Below are positions 3,918 to 10,257 of a stretch of 10,257 nt of DNA, in pieces. The notes beneath the pieces are model-generated. The model was not told the DNA's origin and did no database searches. It saw only the letters and a list, made by a program, of their open reading frames with translations. The stretch is from Pyrinomonadaceae bacterium (GTDB lineage: Bacteria > Acidobacteriota > Blastocatellia > Pyrinomonadales > Pyrinomonadaceae), in assembly GCA_025929655.1 (NCBI GenBank), contig JAICPV010000045.1, forward strand, positions 1 to 10,257, given 5' to 3'. Within the stretch, counting starts at the first letter, position 1. The number at the start of each line of letters is the position of its first letter. A program made the translations under genes and the position numbers.

Positions 3918-6347
3918 ATGGAAACAGGTCCGATCGGATTGACGCGATCGAAGCCGGTCGAAACTCAGGCTGAGATCGATCCCGTCTGCAAAATGCTCGT
4001 AACGCCGGAAACCGCGGCGGCTCAATACGATCTCGAAGGGAAAACCTACTACTTTTGCAATCCGGTCTGCAAAGCTAAGTTCGCGGCTGCTCCCGAAAGG
4101 TATTTATCAACCGCAGAAACGCCGAGTGGCGCAGATGAACATCGGCATTACTTGGAACCAGAGGCTGACGTCGACGTTCAGAGGCAATCCAAAATCCAAA
4201 ATCCGAAATCCGAAATCGAATACACGTGTCCGATGCACCCGGAGATCGTTCAGATCGGTCCGGGAACGTGTCCGATCTGCGGGATGGCGCTGGAGCCGAA
4301 GGAGATAACGCTCGAGGAACACGCCGATCCGGAATACGCCGACATGAAGCGGCGGTTTTGGATCTCGGCAGTGCTTACAATTCCTGTTTTCGCTCTGGCG
4401 ATGTCGGAGATGTTTATTGATTTCGATGCTCTTTTAGCCCTCCCTCACGGTCAGGCTTCTGCGGTGTTTTTGTGGATCCAATTCGTCTTTGCAACGCCGG
4501 TTGTGCTTTGGGGCGGCTGGCCGTTTTTTCAAAGGGCGTGGGCGTCGATCAAAAACATCAGCCCGAACATGTTCACGCTGATAGCTATCGGAACAGGCTC
4601 TGCGTACATGCTAAGTCTTGCCGCTTTATTTGCACCGAATCTGTTTCCGGCGGCCATGCGAGATGCTCACAGCGGGATCGTCCCGGGATACTTCGAGGCT
4701 GCAGCGGTCATCACGACGCTGGTTCTGCTTGGGCAGGTCCTCGAGCTGCGTGCTCGGTCGCAAACTTCATCGGCGATAAAAGAATTGTTGAGATTAGCAC
4801 CGGAAACGGCAACTGTCGTTTTCGATGACGGCAGCGAGGACGTGATCGATCTTCGTCACGTTCACGTCGGTCAAACACTTCGCGTTAAAGCGAACGAGAA
4901 AGTGCCAACTGACGGTGAGATCATCGAAGGAGCGACATCGATCGATGAATCAATGGTCACCGGTGAATCCATCCCCGTTGAAAAATCCGCTGGCAGTAAA
5001 GTGATAGGCGGCACGATAAACGGAACTCGTTCTTTTCTGATGCGAGCGGAAAAGGTCGGTAGCGAAACGCTGCTTGCCCAGATCGTAAAAATGGTTGGAG
5101 AGGCGCAACGCAGCCGTGCGCCGATACAGCGGCTTGCCGACGTCGTATCTGCATACTTTGTCCCTGCCGTTATTGTTGTTGCGATCGCAGCATTTCTAAT
5201 CTGGTTTTTGGTTGTCGGAAGCCTTGCCTACGCGATCGTCGCCGCTGTTTCCGTACTTATAATCGCATGTCCGTGCGCATTGGGCCTGGCGACCCCGATG
5301 TCGATAATGGTCGGCACCGGCCACGGCGCAAGAAACGGGGTGCTCGTAAAGCAGGCCGAAGCGCTCGAGACGCTCGAAAAAGTAAACGCGATCGTCGTCG
5401 ATAAGACGGGAACGCTGACTGAAGGAAAACCAACCGTTCAAACAATTGTTCCGGTCAGAACCCGGAGCGATAGCGACGGGATTCTCTCTGAAAACGAAAT
5501 TCTTCAACTCGCAGCATCGGTGGAACGTCATAGCGAGCATCCGCTCGCGAACGCGGTGATCACGGAAGCAGAGAAACGCGGGATTGATGCGACGAACGTT
5601 GAGGAATTTCGTTCCGTAACCGGTGTGGGTGTTTCGGGGAAGATAGACGACCGAAAGGTCTTTGTTGGTAGGACGGGAAGGCACCCGGTCGCTACCGCTC
5701 CCGGTCCTGACTTGCCGATCGGCTCGCGACTCTCCGTCACGATCGATGGTGTGTTGGTTGGCATAATTGTCGTTGCCGACGCGATCAAGCTTTCGGCGAA
5801 AGCAGCTGTCGATGAGCTGCACCGACTGGGTCTCGAGGTCGTGATGATGACCGGTGATCGCCAGGAAACGGCGGAGTCGGTTGCTGGCCAACTTGGGATC
5901 GATCAGGTATTCGCGGAGGTGATGCCGGAGGAGAAAGCAACCAAAGTGAAGCAGCTGCAATCGCAGGGCAAGATCGTAGCGATGGCGGGCGATGGTGTTA
6001 ACGATGCTCCCGCGTTGGCTCAGGCAGATGTAGGGATCGCATTCGCGAGCGGCACGGACGTCGCCATCGAATCGGCAGATATCACGCTGCTAAAGCCCGA
6101 TCTAAAAGGCATTTTACGAGCTAGAAATCTAAGCAGGGCCACAATGCGAAACATCAGGCAAAACCTCTTCTTCGCGTTCATCTACAACATCGTCGGCGTA
6201 CCGATCGCGGCGGGAATTTTATATCCTGTATTTGGAATTCTGCTCTCGCCGATGATCGCAAGTGCGGCGATGACGTTCAGCTCGGTCTCGGTGATCGCGA
6301 ACGCTCTCCGATTGCGTAATGCGAATTTGTCAGAACCGCCTGCGTGA
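3918..6347 (+). CDS. copA: Cu(+)-exporting P1B-type ATPase with N-terminal YHS and CPMHP metal-binding domains
   Basis: This 809-aa inner-membrane ATPase pumps monovalent copper (possibly silver) out of the cytoplasm. In order: a YHS domain (about 19-63) with DPVCKM and YYFCNPVCKAKF cysteines; a linker containing translated heptamer repeat (90-101); a heavy-metal-binding module YTCPMHPEI...GTCPICGMAL (102-125); and two leading plus six core membrane helices. TGES is at 348-351. The transmembrane metal site CPC (451-453) sits in the helix before the P-domain. The phosphorylated Asp495 is in DKTGTLTEG, and the HP motif SEHPLANA at 539-546. TGDR (645-648) and GDGVND (691-696) follow. Tyr756-Asn757 and Met785 with Ser788-Ser789 in the last helices, together with CPC, are the P1B-1 Cu(+) signature. 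No classical ferredoxin-like CxxC domain is present. ATG at 3918 has no ribosome binding site. The last five codons and stop come from an inverted repeat. Confidence 0.93.
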   Translation: METGPIGLTRSKPVETQAEIDPVCKMLVTPETAAAQYDLEGKTYYFCNPVCKAKFAAAPERYLSTAETPSGADEHRHYLEPEADVDVQRQSKIQNPKSEIEYTCPMHPEIVQIGPGTCPICGMALEPKEITLEEHADPEYADMKRRFWISAVLTIPVFALAMSEMFIDFDALLALPHGQASAVFLWIQFVFATPVVLWGGWPFFQRAWASIKNISPNMFTLIAIGTGSAYMLSLAALFAPNLFPAAMRDAHSGIVPGYFEAAAVITTLVLLGQVLELRARSQTSSAIKELLRLAPETATVVFDDGSEDVIDLRHVHVGQTLRVKANEKVPTDGEIIEGATSIDESMVTGESIPVEKSAGSKVIGGTINGTRSFLMRAEKVGSETLLAQIVKMVGEAQRSRAPIQRLADVVSAYFVPAVIVVAIAAFLIWFLVVGSLAYAIVAAVSVLIIACPCALGLATPMSIMVGTGHGARNGVLVKQAEALETLEKVNAIVVDKTGTLTEGKPTVQTIVPVRTRSDSDGILSENEILQLAASVERHSEHPLANAVITEAEKRGIDATNVEEFRSVTGVGVSGKIDDRKVFVGRTGRHPVATAPGPDLPIGSRLSVTIDGVLVGIIVVADAIKLSAKAAVDELHRLGLEVVMMTGDRQETAESVAGQLGIDQVFAEVMPEEKATKVKQLQSQGKIVAMAGDGVNDAPALAQADVGIAFASGTDVAIESADITLLKPDLKGILRARNLSRATMRNIRQNLFFAFIYNIVGVPIAAGILYPVFGILLSPMIASAAMTFSSVSVIANALRLRNANLSEPPA
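4186..4219. repeat. Heptamer repeat array inside copA
   Basis: Tandem units AATCCAA, AATCCAA, AATCCGA, AATCCGA and a partial AATCGA are translated in frame as QSKIQNPKSEIE. They lie in the linker between the YHS domain and the CPMHP metal-binding module of CopA. Because 7 is not a multiple of 3, unit-number changes would shift the frame unless they occur in threes. The present array keeps the frame. Confidence 0.8.
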
Positions 6348-6438
6348 GCGGGCGGCCAGAATGTTACCTTTAATCATCGCAAGGAAACGTTCGAGCACTT
6401 TTAGGGAACTGACCGCCCGCTCACGCAGGCGGTTCTGA
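6330..6438. repeat. Perfect 26-bp inverted repeat bracketing the copA-iaaA gap
   Basis: Positions 6330-6355 and 6413-6438 are exact reverse complements, 26 of 26, separated by 57 bp. Each arm is itself a hairpin: in the left arm CCGCCTGC (6336-6343) pairs with GCGGGCGG (6348-6355), with one G-T wobble, around a GTGA loop. The copA stop TGA is in that loop, and the preceding codons (SEPPA) are entirely repeat sequence. The right arm ends 23 bases before the iaaA ATG. The full structure could act as a strong transcript-end hairpin for copA, but no T run follows it. It is probably a mobile palindromic repeat pair. Confidence 0.85.
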
Positions 6439-6449
6439 CCGGTCTGCGG

Positions 6450-6455
6450 TAAAAT
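6450..6455 (+). promoter_or_regulatory. Putative -10 box for a leaderless iaaA transcript
   Basis: TAAAAT is followed by six bases and the iaaA ATG, identical in sequence and spacing to the copA start context. No -35 match or Shine-Dalgarno sequence is seen. It lies just beyond the right arm of the 26-bp inverted repeat, which would separate iaaA transcription from copA. Confidence 0.4.
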
Positions 6456-6461
6456 CGCTTT

Positions 6462-7475
6462 ATGTCGAAGATCGCGTTGGCAGTCCACGGCGGCGCCGGA
6501 ACCATCCTTCGGTCAGCAATGACGCCCGAGCTCGAGGCCGAGTATCGCGGTGGACTTGAGAAAGGGCTGCGTGCGGGATGGGAAATTCTCGAACGCGGAG
6601 GGTCCGCACTCGATGCCGTGGAAGCCACAACTTGCTCGCTAGAGGATTTTCATTTGTTCAATGCCGGCCACGGTTCGGTCTTCACCCACGAGGGTAAGAA
6701 CGAGATGGATGCGTCGATCATGGACGGCTCACGGCTGAAAGCCGGCGCCGTTGCGTTCGTGAAGAACGTCCGCAATCCGATAAAGCTCGCCCGCCTCGTT
6801 ATGGACCGAACGGAACATATCCTGCTCGCCGGCGACGGAGCTAATCGTTTCGCCCGACAGATGAACGTGGATTTCGAGGACGATGCGTACTTTTTCACCG
6901 AGCATCGCTACGCACAGCTTTTAAAGGCGCGCGAAGAAGGCGTCGTCGAACTCGACCACACTGCTGCCGAAACCGAACAAATTCTAGATTCCGAATTCCA
7001 GATCCCGGATTCGAAAACCGCGGAAAAGAAATCTGAGATCTGGAATTTGGAATCTGGAATCAGTTCAAAGGGTACCGTCGGCGCCGTTGCCTGCGATTCA
7101 AACGGACATCTCGCTGCAGCGACGTCCACCGGCGGAATGACGAACAAGAAATTCGGCCGAATCGGCGACACTCCGCTGATCGGTGCCGGCACTTACGCTG
7201 ACGATGTTTGTGCTGTCTCTTGCACCGGGCATGGAGAGTATTTTATGTTGGGCGTAACGGCATTCGACGTCGCCGCAAGGATGAGATACAAAGAACTTTC
7301 CGCCGAAGACGCGGCGCGCGAAACCATCGATCACCTGACGTCGATCGGCGGCGAAGGCGGCCTGATCGCCGTCGATTCGAAGGCGAACGTGACTATGCCG
7401 TTCAACTGCGAAGGAATGTATCGCGGTTCTGTTTCAGCAGACGGACAATTTCATATTGAAATATATCGCGATTAG
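6462..7475 (+). CDS. iaaA: Isoaspartyl peptidase / L-asparaginase (plant-type Ntn hydrolase)
   Basis: IaaA hydrolyses beta-aspartyl dipeptides and asparagine. It is made as a precursor that cuts itself to alpha and beta subunits, exposing a threonine nucleophile. The 337-aa product starts ALAVHGGAGTI (6-16). The alpha part has GGSALDAVEATTCSLED (46-62) and NAGHGSVFT (67-75). The beta part begins at Thr205 in GTVGAVACD, followed by ATSTGGMTNKKFGRIGDTPL (220-239, substrate residues Arg233 and Asp236) and SCTGHGE (253-259). Thr205 is about 26 residues later than the nucleophile of E. coli IaaA (Thr179, from memory). The excess matches a repeat-coded stretch (about 174-202) directly before the cleavage site. 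It converges with cphA, overlapping by 4 bp, which suggests a role in splitting beta-Asp-Arg from cyanophycin. General peptide salvage is the alternative. Confidence 0.93.
   Translation: MSKIALAVHGGAGTILRSAMTPELEAEYRGGLEKGLRAGWEILERGGSALDAVEATTCSLEDFHLFNAGHGSVFTHEGKNEMDASIMDGSRLKAGAVAFVKNVRNPIKLARLVMDRTEHILLAGDGANRFARQMNVDFEDDAYFFTEHRYAQLLKAREEGVVELDHTAAETEQILDSEFQIPDSKTAEKKSEIWNLESGISSKGTVGAVACDSNGHLAAATSTGGMTNKKFGRIGDTPLIGAGTYADDVCAVSCTGHGEYFMLGVTAFDVAARMRYKELSAEDAARETIDHLTSIGGEGGLIAVDSKANVTMPFNCEGMYRGSVSADGQFHIEIYRD
6981..7064. repeat. Opposed heptamer arrays translated inside iaaA
   Basis: Array one (6981-7015) has units such as ATTCTAG, ATTCCGA, ATTCCAG, ATCCCGG and ATTCGAA. After a 14-base spacer, array two (7030-7064) runs in the opposite sense: AATCTGA, GATCTGG, AATTTGG, AATCTGG and AATCAGT. 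Array two, reverse-complemented, matches array one at about 27 of 32 positions, so the whole can fold as a long hairpin. It is read in frame as LDSEFQIPDS ... SEIWNLESGIS, ending three residues before catalytic Thr205. The same peptide SEIWNLES appears in the open frame upstream of rplY, showing that this is a shared element. Confidence 0.85.
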
Positions 7476-10129
7476 CCCGCCGTTATGTGGGCTGCTTGTT
7501 GCTCCTCAAGCAGTTTGTCCCTGATCTCCTGAACGTATCGAATGTCGTCCGGCACGCGGTCGGCCAGAGTCACGATCAATTCGCCTTTACGCGCATTTTT
7601 GATCGCGTGATGGATCGCCTCTCGGCTCTCCGGGATTACGCGAACCGTCGACGTATTGCTGCTCCGAGCGATCCCTTCCTGCAGAAGCCGGAACATTTCT
7701 TCCTCCGTACGTCCGCGCAAATAAGCTCCTCGGCGGATGACGATCCGGTCGAAATGATCGCCGATGACCTGTGCGAATTCGCGAATATCGTCGTCGCGCC
7801 GGTCGCCGGTTCCGTTCAAGACGGCGGTGCGGTATTTGTACGGCAGCTTGGTTACGAAATTGGTCAAACCGCGCGCGCCTGCCGGGTTGTGCGCGTAGTC
7901 CATCAGGACCGTCGCGTAGCCGACCTCGATGAAATTCAAGCGTCCCGGCGTTTGCGCCGTTCCTGCATTGAATGTCGTTAGCCCTACGCGGATGTCCTCG
8001 ATCGAAACACCGTGGACGAAGCAAGCGAGCGTTCCGGCAAGGACGTTCTGGATCATGAATTCCGCACGGCCGCCGTACGTAAGCGGGATATTTACGACTT
8101 TTTCGATCCGCACCTTCCACTTCCCTTTCAATATGGTCACGTAGCCGTTCTCGTAGACGCACGAAACGCGGCCGCGGGCAGCACGCCGCTTGATATTCAC
8201 GTTGTTCTCGTCCATCGAAAAGCAGACCACGCGGCCGTCGACCAGATCCCGCATCTTATACACGCGTTCGTCCTCGGCGTTCAGCACGGCGTAACCGCGG
8301 CGGCTGACGGCTCGCGGTATCACCGATTTTACGCGAGCGAGATCTTCGAGCGTGTTGACGTCTTTCAATCCCAAGTGGTCTTCGGCGACGTTAAGCACGA
8401 TCCCTACGTCGCATTGATCGAATCCCAGGCCCGACCGAATGATCCCGCCTCGTGCAGTTTCCAGCACCGCCACATCCACGGTCGGATCCTTCAGCACGAG
8501 CTGAGCCGACACCGGGCCGGTATTATCCCCGCGGGTTATCTGGTCGTTGCCGATGTAAGTGCCGTCGGTCGTGGTGAATCCGACGGTTCGGCCCGAGTTC
8601 CGCAATATATGCGCGATCAGCCGCGTCGTTGTCGTTTTGCCGTTCGTCCCGGTGATGGCGAATATCGGAATTCGCGAAGGTGCCCCCGTAGGAAAAAGCA
8701 TGTCGATGACGTGCTCGGCCACGTTGCGGCCGATCCCTTCGCTCGGGGCAAGATGCATTCGAAATCCGGGTGCCGCGTTTACTTCGATAATTCCGCCGCC
8801 GGTTTCCCGCAACGGCTCACTTACGTTCGGCGCGATCACATCGACACCGGCAACGTCCAAACCGATGATCCTGGCGATCCTTTCGAAAAGAAAGACGTTT
8901 TCAGGATGGACCTGGTCGGTCATATCGATCGCCGTGCCGCCGGTCGAGATATTCGCTGTTGTCTTTAATCCCAGGCGTTCATCCTTCGGGAGAACGCTGT
9001 CGATCTCGTAACCGGCATTTCGGATGCAGCGCAACGTCTGGTTATCGATGGCAATTTCGGTGAGAACGTTTTCATGTCCGTAGCCGCGCCGCGGATCAGA
9101 GTTAACTTCGTCGATCAACTGCCGGATCGTCTGTTTGCCGTCGCCGATCACATGCGCGGGAACCCGTTTGGCCACCGCGATCATCCGATTGTTGACGATG
9201 AGGGCCCGAAAGTCGTCGCCTTCCAGCTGCTTCTCGACGATTATCCAACGCGAATATTCCTTCGCACGCTCCCATGCCGCTTTCGCGTGTTCGAGGTCGC
9301 TGATCCCGACCGTAGCGCCCTTGCCATGGTTGCCGTCGAGCGGTTTGATCACGCATGGATACCCGACCGCTTCCAGGGTTTCCTCAAGCTCGTCGATGTT
9401 CCGGATCCGATAGCCCTTCGGAACGGGCACGCCCATATCGCCAAGAAGCTTTTTTGTCGCATGTTTGTTCCCGGCAATATCGACCGCAATAGTATTGGTG
9501 TTTGCGGTCATAGTGGCCTGGATACGCTTTTGAAATACACCGTAACCGAGCTGTACGAGTGACTGATCGTTCAGTCGAATATGCGGAATGCCGCGATTGT
9601 CCGCCTCCTCGACAAGCGCGCCGGTTGATGGCCCGAATCGCACCTCTTCACGGATCTCGCGCATTCGGCGGACATCTTCAGCGAGCTGCAAACGAATTTC
9701 TTCGACTGGTTTGTCCTCGGCAAGGCCGAGAAATATATCTACCGCAGCCCGCGCGGCGAACCGCCCCACCTCTTCTTCGTGATAGCTGAAAACGACGCTG
9801 TAGATGCCTTTTTCGCCGGTTTCACGCGTACGGCCGTAGCCCGTATCCATTCCCGCAAGGGTCTGGAGCTCGAGCGCGATATGCTCGATGATGTGGCCCG
9901 CCCAGGTACCTTCTTTGATACGGCGTAAGAATCCGCCCTCCTCACCGTAGCTGCATCCGTGCTTTTCGAGCGTCGGCATAAGCTCGACGACGCGGCCTAG
10001 AAGGTGCGGGAGCTTATCGGACGGCTTTTGCTCGTACTCGCCGATATCGAGCCGCATCACAATGAGCTTTTTCCAATAGCCGCTCCAGTAATTCGGCCCG
10101 CGAAGTGTTCGGATCTCTAAAATATTCAT
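7472..10129 (-). CDS. cphA: Cyanophycin synthetase (CphA1 type)
   Basis: CphA1 builds cyanophycin by adding Asp to the backbone and Arg to its beta-carboxyl, using ATP for each step. The 885-aa product has the usual three domains. The N domain (about 1-160) has GEEGGFLRRIKEGTWAGHII (62-81) and a HxxEH motif (His79, Glu82, His83). The ATP-grasp domain (about 215-480) has IAGNKHATKKLL (218-229), VIKPLDGNHGKGATVGI (260-276), VEKQLEGDDFRALIV (298-312) and GGIIEVNAAPGFRMHL (445-460). The C-terminal Mur-ligase-like domain has P-loop GTNGKTTTT (494-502), ETARGGIIRSGLGF (557-570), LNVAEDHLG (579-587) and MDYAHNPAG (743-751). An intact Mur P-loop and full length favour CphA1 over the shorter CphA2. 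ATG at 10129 begins the conserved MNILEIRTLRGPNYWS. No ribosome binding site is clear; heptamer repeat lies directly upstream. Confidence 0.97.
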   Translation of the reverse strand: MNILEIRTLRGPNYWSGYWKKLIVMRLDIGEYEQKPSDKLPHLLGRVVELMPTLEKHGCSYGEEGGFLRRIKEGTWAGHIIEHIALELQTLAGMDTGYGRTRETGEKGIYSVVFSYHEEEVGRFAARAAVDIFLGLAEDKPVEEIRLQLAEDVRRMREIREEVRFGPSTGALVEEADNRGIPHIRLNDQSLVQLGYGVFQKRIQATMTANTNTIAVDIAGNKHATKKLLGDMGVPVPKGYRIRNIDELEETLEAVGYPCVIKPLDGNHGKGATVGISDLEHAKAAWERAKEYSRWIIVEKQLEGDDFRALIVNNRMIAVAKRVPAHVIGDGKQTIRQLIDEVNSDPRRGYGHENVLTEIAIDNQTLRCIRNAGYEIDSVLPKDERLGLKTTANISTGGTAIDMTDQVHPENVFLFERIARIIGLDVAGVDVIAPNVSEPLRETGGGIIEVNAAPGFRMHLAPSEGIGRNVAEHVIDMLFPTGAPSRIPIFAITGTNGKTTTTRLIAHILRNSGRTVGFTTTDGTYIGNDQITRGDNTGPVSAQLVLKDPTVDVAVLETARGGIIRSGLGFDQCDVGIVLNVAEDHLGLKDVNTLEDLARVKSVIPRAVSRRGYAVLNAEDERVYKMRDLVDGRVVCFSMDENNVNIKRRAARGRVSCVYENGYVTILKGKWKVRIEKVVNIPLTYGGRAEFMIQNVLAGTLACFVHGVSIEDIRVGLTTFNAGTAQTPGRLNFIEVGYATVLMDYAHNPAGARGLTNFVTKLPYKYRTAVLNGTGDRRDDDIREFAQVIGDHFDRIVIRRGAYLRGRTEEEMFRLLQEGIARSSNTSTVRVIPESREAIHHAIKNARKGELIVTLADRVPDDIRYVQEIRDKLLEEQQAAHITAG

Positions 10130-10130
10130 A

Positions 10131-10156
10131 ATTCCGGATTCGGGATTCCAGATTTC
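10131..10156. repeat. Heptamer repeat upstream of cphA
   Basis: Units ATTCCGG, ATTCGGG, ATTCCAG and a partial ATTTC fill the gap between the cphA ATG and the stop of the next open frame on the same strand. The motif matches array one of the iaaA element. Only one orientation is present here. Confidence 0.65.
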
Positions 10157-10257
10157 TTAGGCAAACTTTCGGCCTTTTAGTTCCGAATTTCGCAGATAAT
10201 TTCGAAACGCAGCAATTTGATTACTCGCGGATAACAATCGGCCGGTTATATCTCGCA
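10157..10257 (-). CDS. Possible C-terminal end of a gene upstream of cphA (cut by window edge)
   Basis: One minus-strand frame is open from the window edge to a TAA at 10159-10157. It encodes 32 residues, beginning RDITGRLLSASNQI and ending NSELKGRKFA. The stop falls exactly where the heptamer array begins, as the prs stop does next to the 893-965 array. That coincidence is the main reason to think it is a real gene end. It would place a same-strand gene 27 bp upstream of cphA, compatible with an operon. The fragment is too short to identify. Cyanophycinase is a natural guess from context, but nothing in the residues shows it. It may equally be intergenic DNA. Confidence 0.35.
   Translation of the reverse strand, partial: RDITGRLLSASNQIAAFRNYLRNSELKGRKFA

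Noticed and set aside
5196..5960. Long minus-strand open frame (254 codons) opposite copA
   Set aside because: It lies wholly within the conserved catalytic core of CopA on the other strand and its translation shows no recognisable domain; it is a shadow frame.
6330..6438. Terminal inverted repeats of an insertion sequence
   Set aside because: Only 57 bp separate the arms, with no transposase, and each arm is itself a hairpin; a palindromic repeat pair fits better.
8012..8968. Long plus-strand open frame (318 codons) opposite cphA
   Set aside because: It is antisense to conserved ATP-grasp and Mur-ligase motifs, its product is rich in Arg, His and Asp, as expected of a complement frame, and no domain is recognised.

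Overview
The window looks like chromosomal DNA of a free-living, non-cyanobacterial bacterium. My best guess is an Acidobacteriota of the Blastocatellia/Pyrinomonadaceae kind. That guess rests on remembered genome style: abundant degenerate heptamer repeats and short palindromic repeats between genes, few clear Shine-Dalgarno sites, and a cyanophycin synthetase outside cyanobacteria. It has not been tested by a search. No phage, plasmid, IS transposase or CRISPR sequence is visible.

Layout. Positions 1-3073 carry a housekeeping cluster read entirely on the minus strand: ispE (isoprenoid precursor kinase), a tRNA-Gln(UUG) gene with its own terminator, prs (PRPP synthase), rplY/ctc (ribosomal protein L25) and the first 62 codons of pth (peptidyl-tRNA hydrolase). 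The order ispE-prs-ctc-pth is a familiar bacterial arrangement. Upstream of ispE, also on the minus strand, is a secreted CAP/SCP-domain protein (3163-3729). A divergent intergenic region with several palindromes separates it from copA (3918-6347, plus strand), a Cu(+)-type P1B-ATPase with N-terminal YHS and CPMHP metal-binding modules. Next on the plus strand is iaaA, an isoaspartyl peptidase/asparaginase (6462-7475). It converges on, and overlaps by 4 bp, a complete cyanophycin synthetase gene cphA (7472-10129, minus strand). The window ends in the likely 3' end of another minus-strand gene.

How the genes work together. CphA makes the nitrogen/carbon reserve polymer multi-L-arginyl-poly-L-aspartate. 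Isoaspartyl peptidases split the beta-Asp-Arg dipeptides released from it. The cphA/iaaA pair therefore looks like a storage-polymer locus; cyanophycinase (cphB) is not in the window and may lie just beyond it. The housekeeping cluster serves translation (tRNA-Gln, L25, Pth), PRPP supply and the MEP pathway.

The least ordinary content is the repeat landscape. Three families are present. (1) GGAGTT-headed palindromes (REP/BIME-like), whose stem sequences differ but stay self-complementary; they occupy the rplY-pth and prs-tRNA gaps and recur upstream of the CAP gene. (2) A degenerate 7-bp tandem repeat, often as two opposed arrays, lies between prs and rplY and upstream of cphA. It is also translated in frame inside copA (an inter-domain linker) and inside iaaA, immediately before the catalytic threonine. 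(3) A perfect 26-bp inverted repeat brackets the copA-iaaA gap and supplies the last five codons and the stop of copA. copA and iaaA also share an identical TAAAAT-6 nt-ATG start context suggestive of leaderless transcripts.
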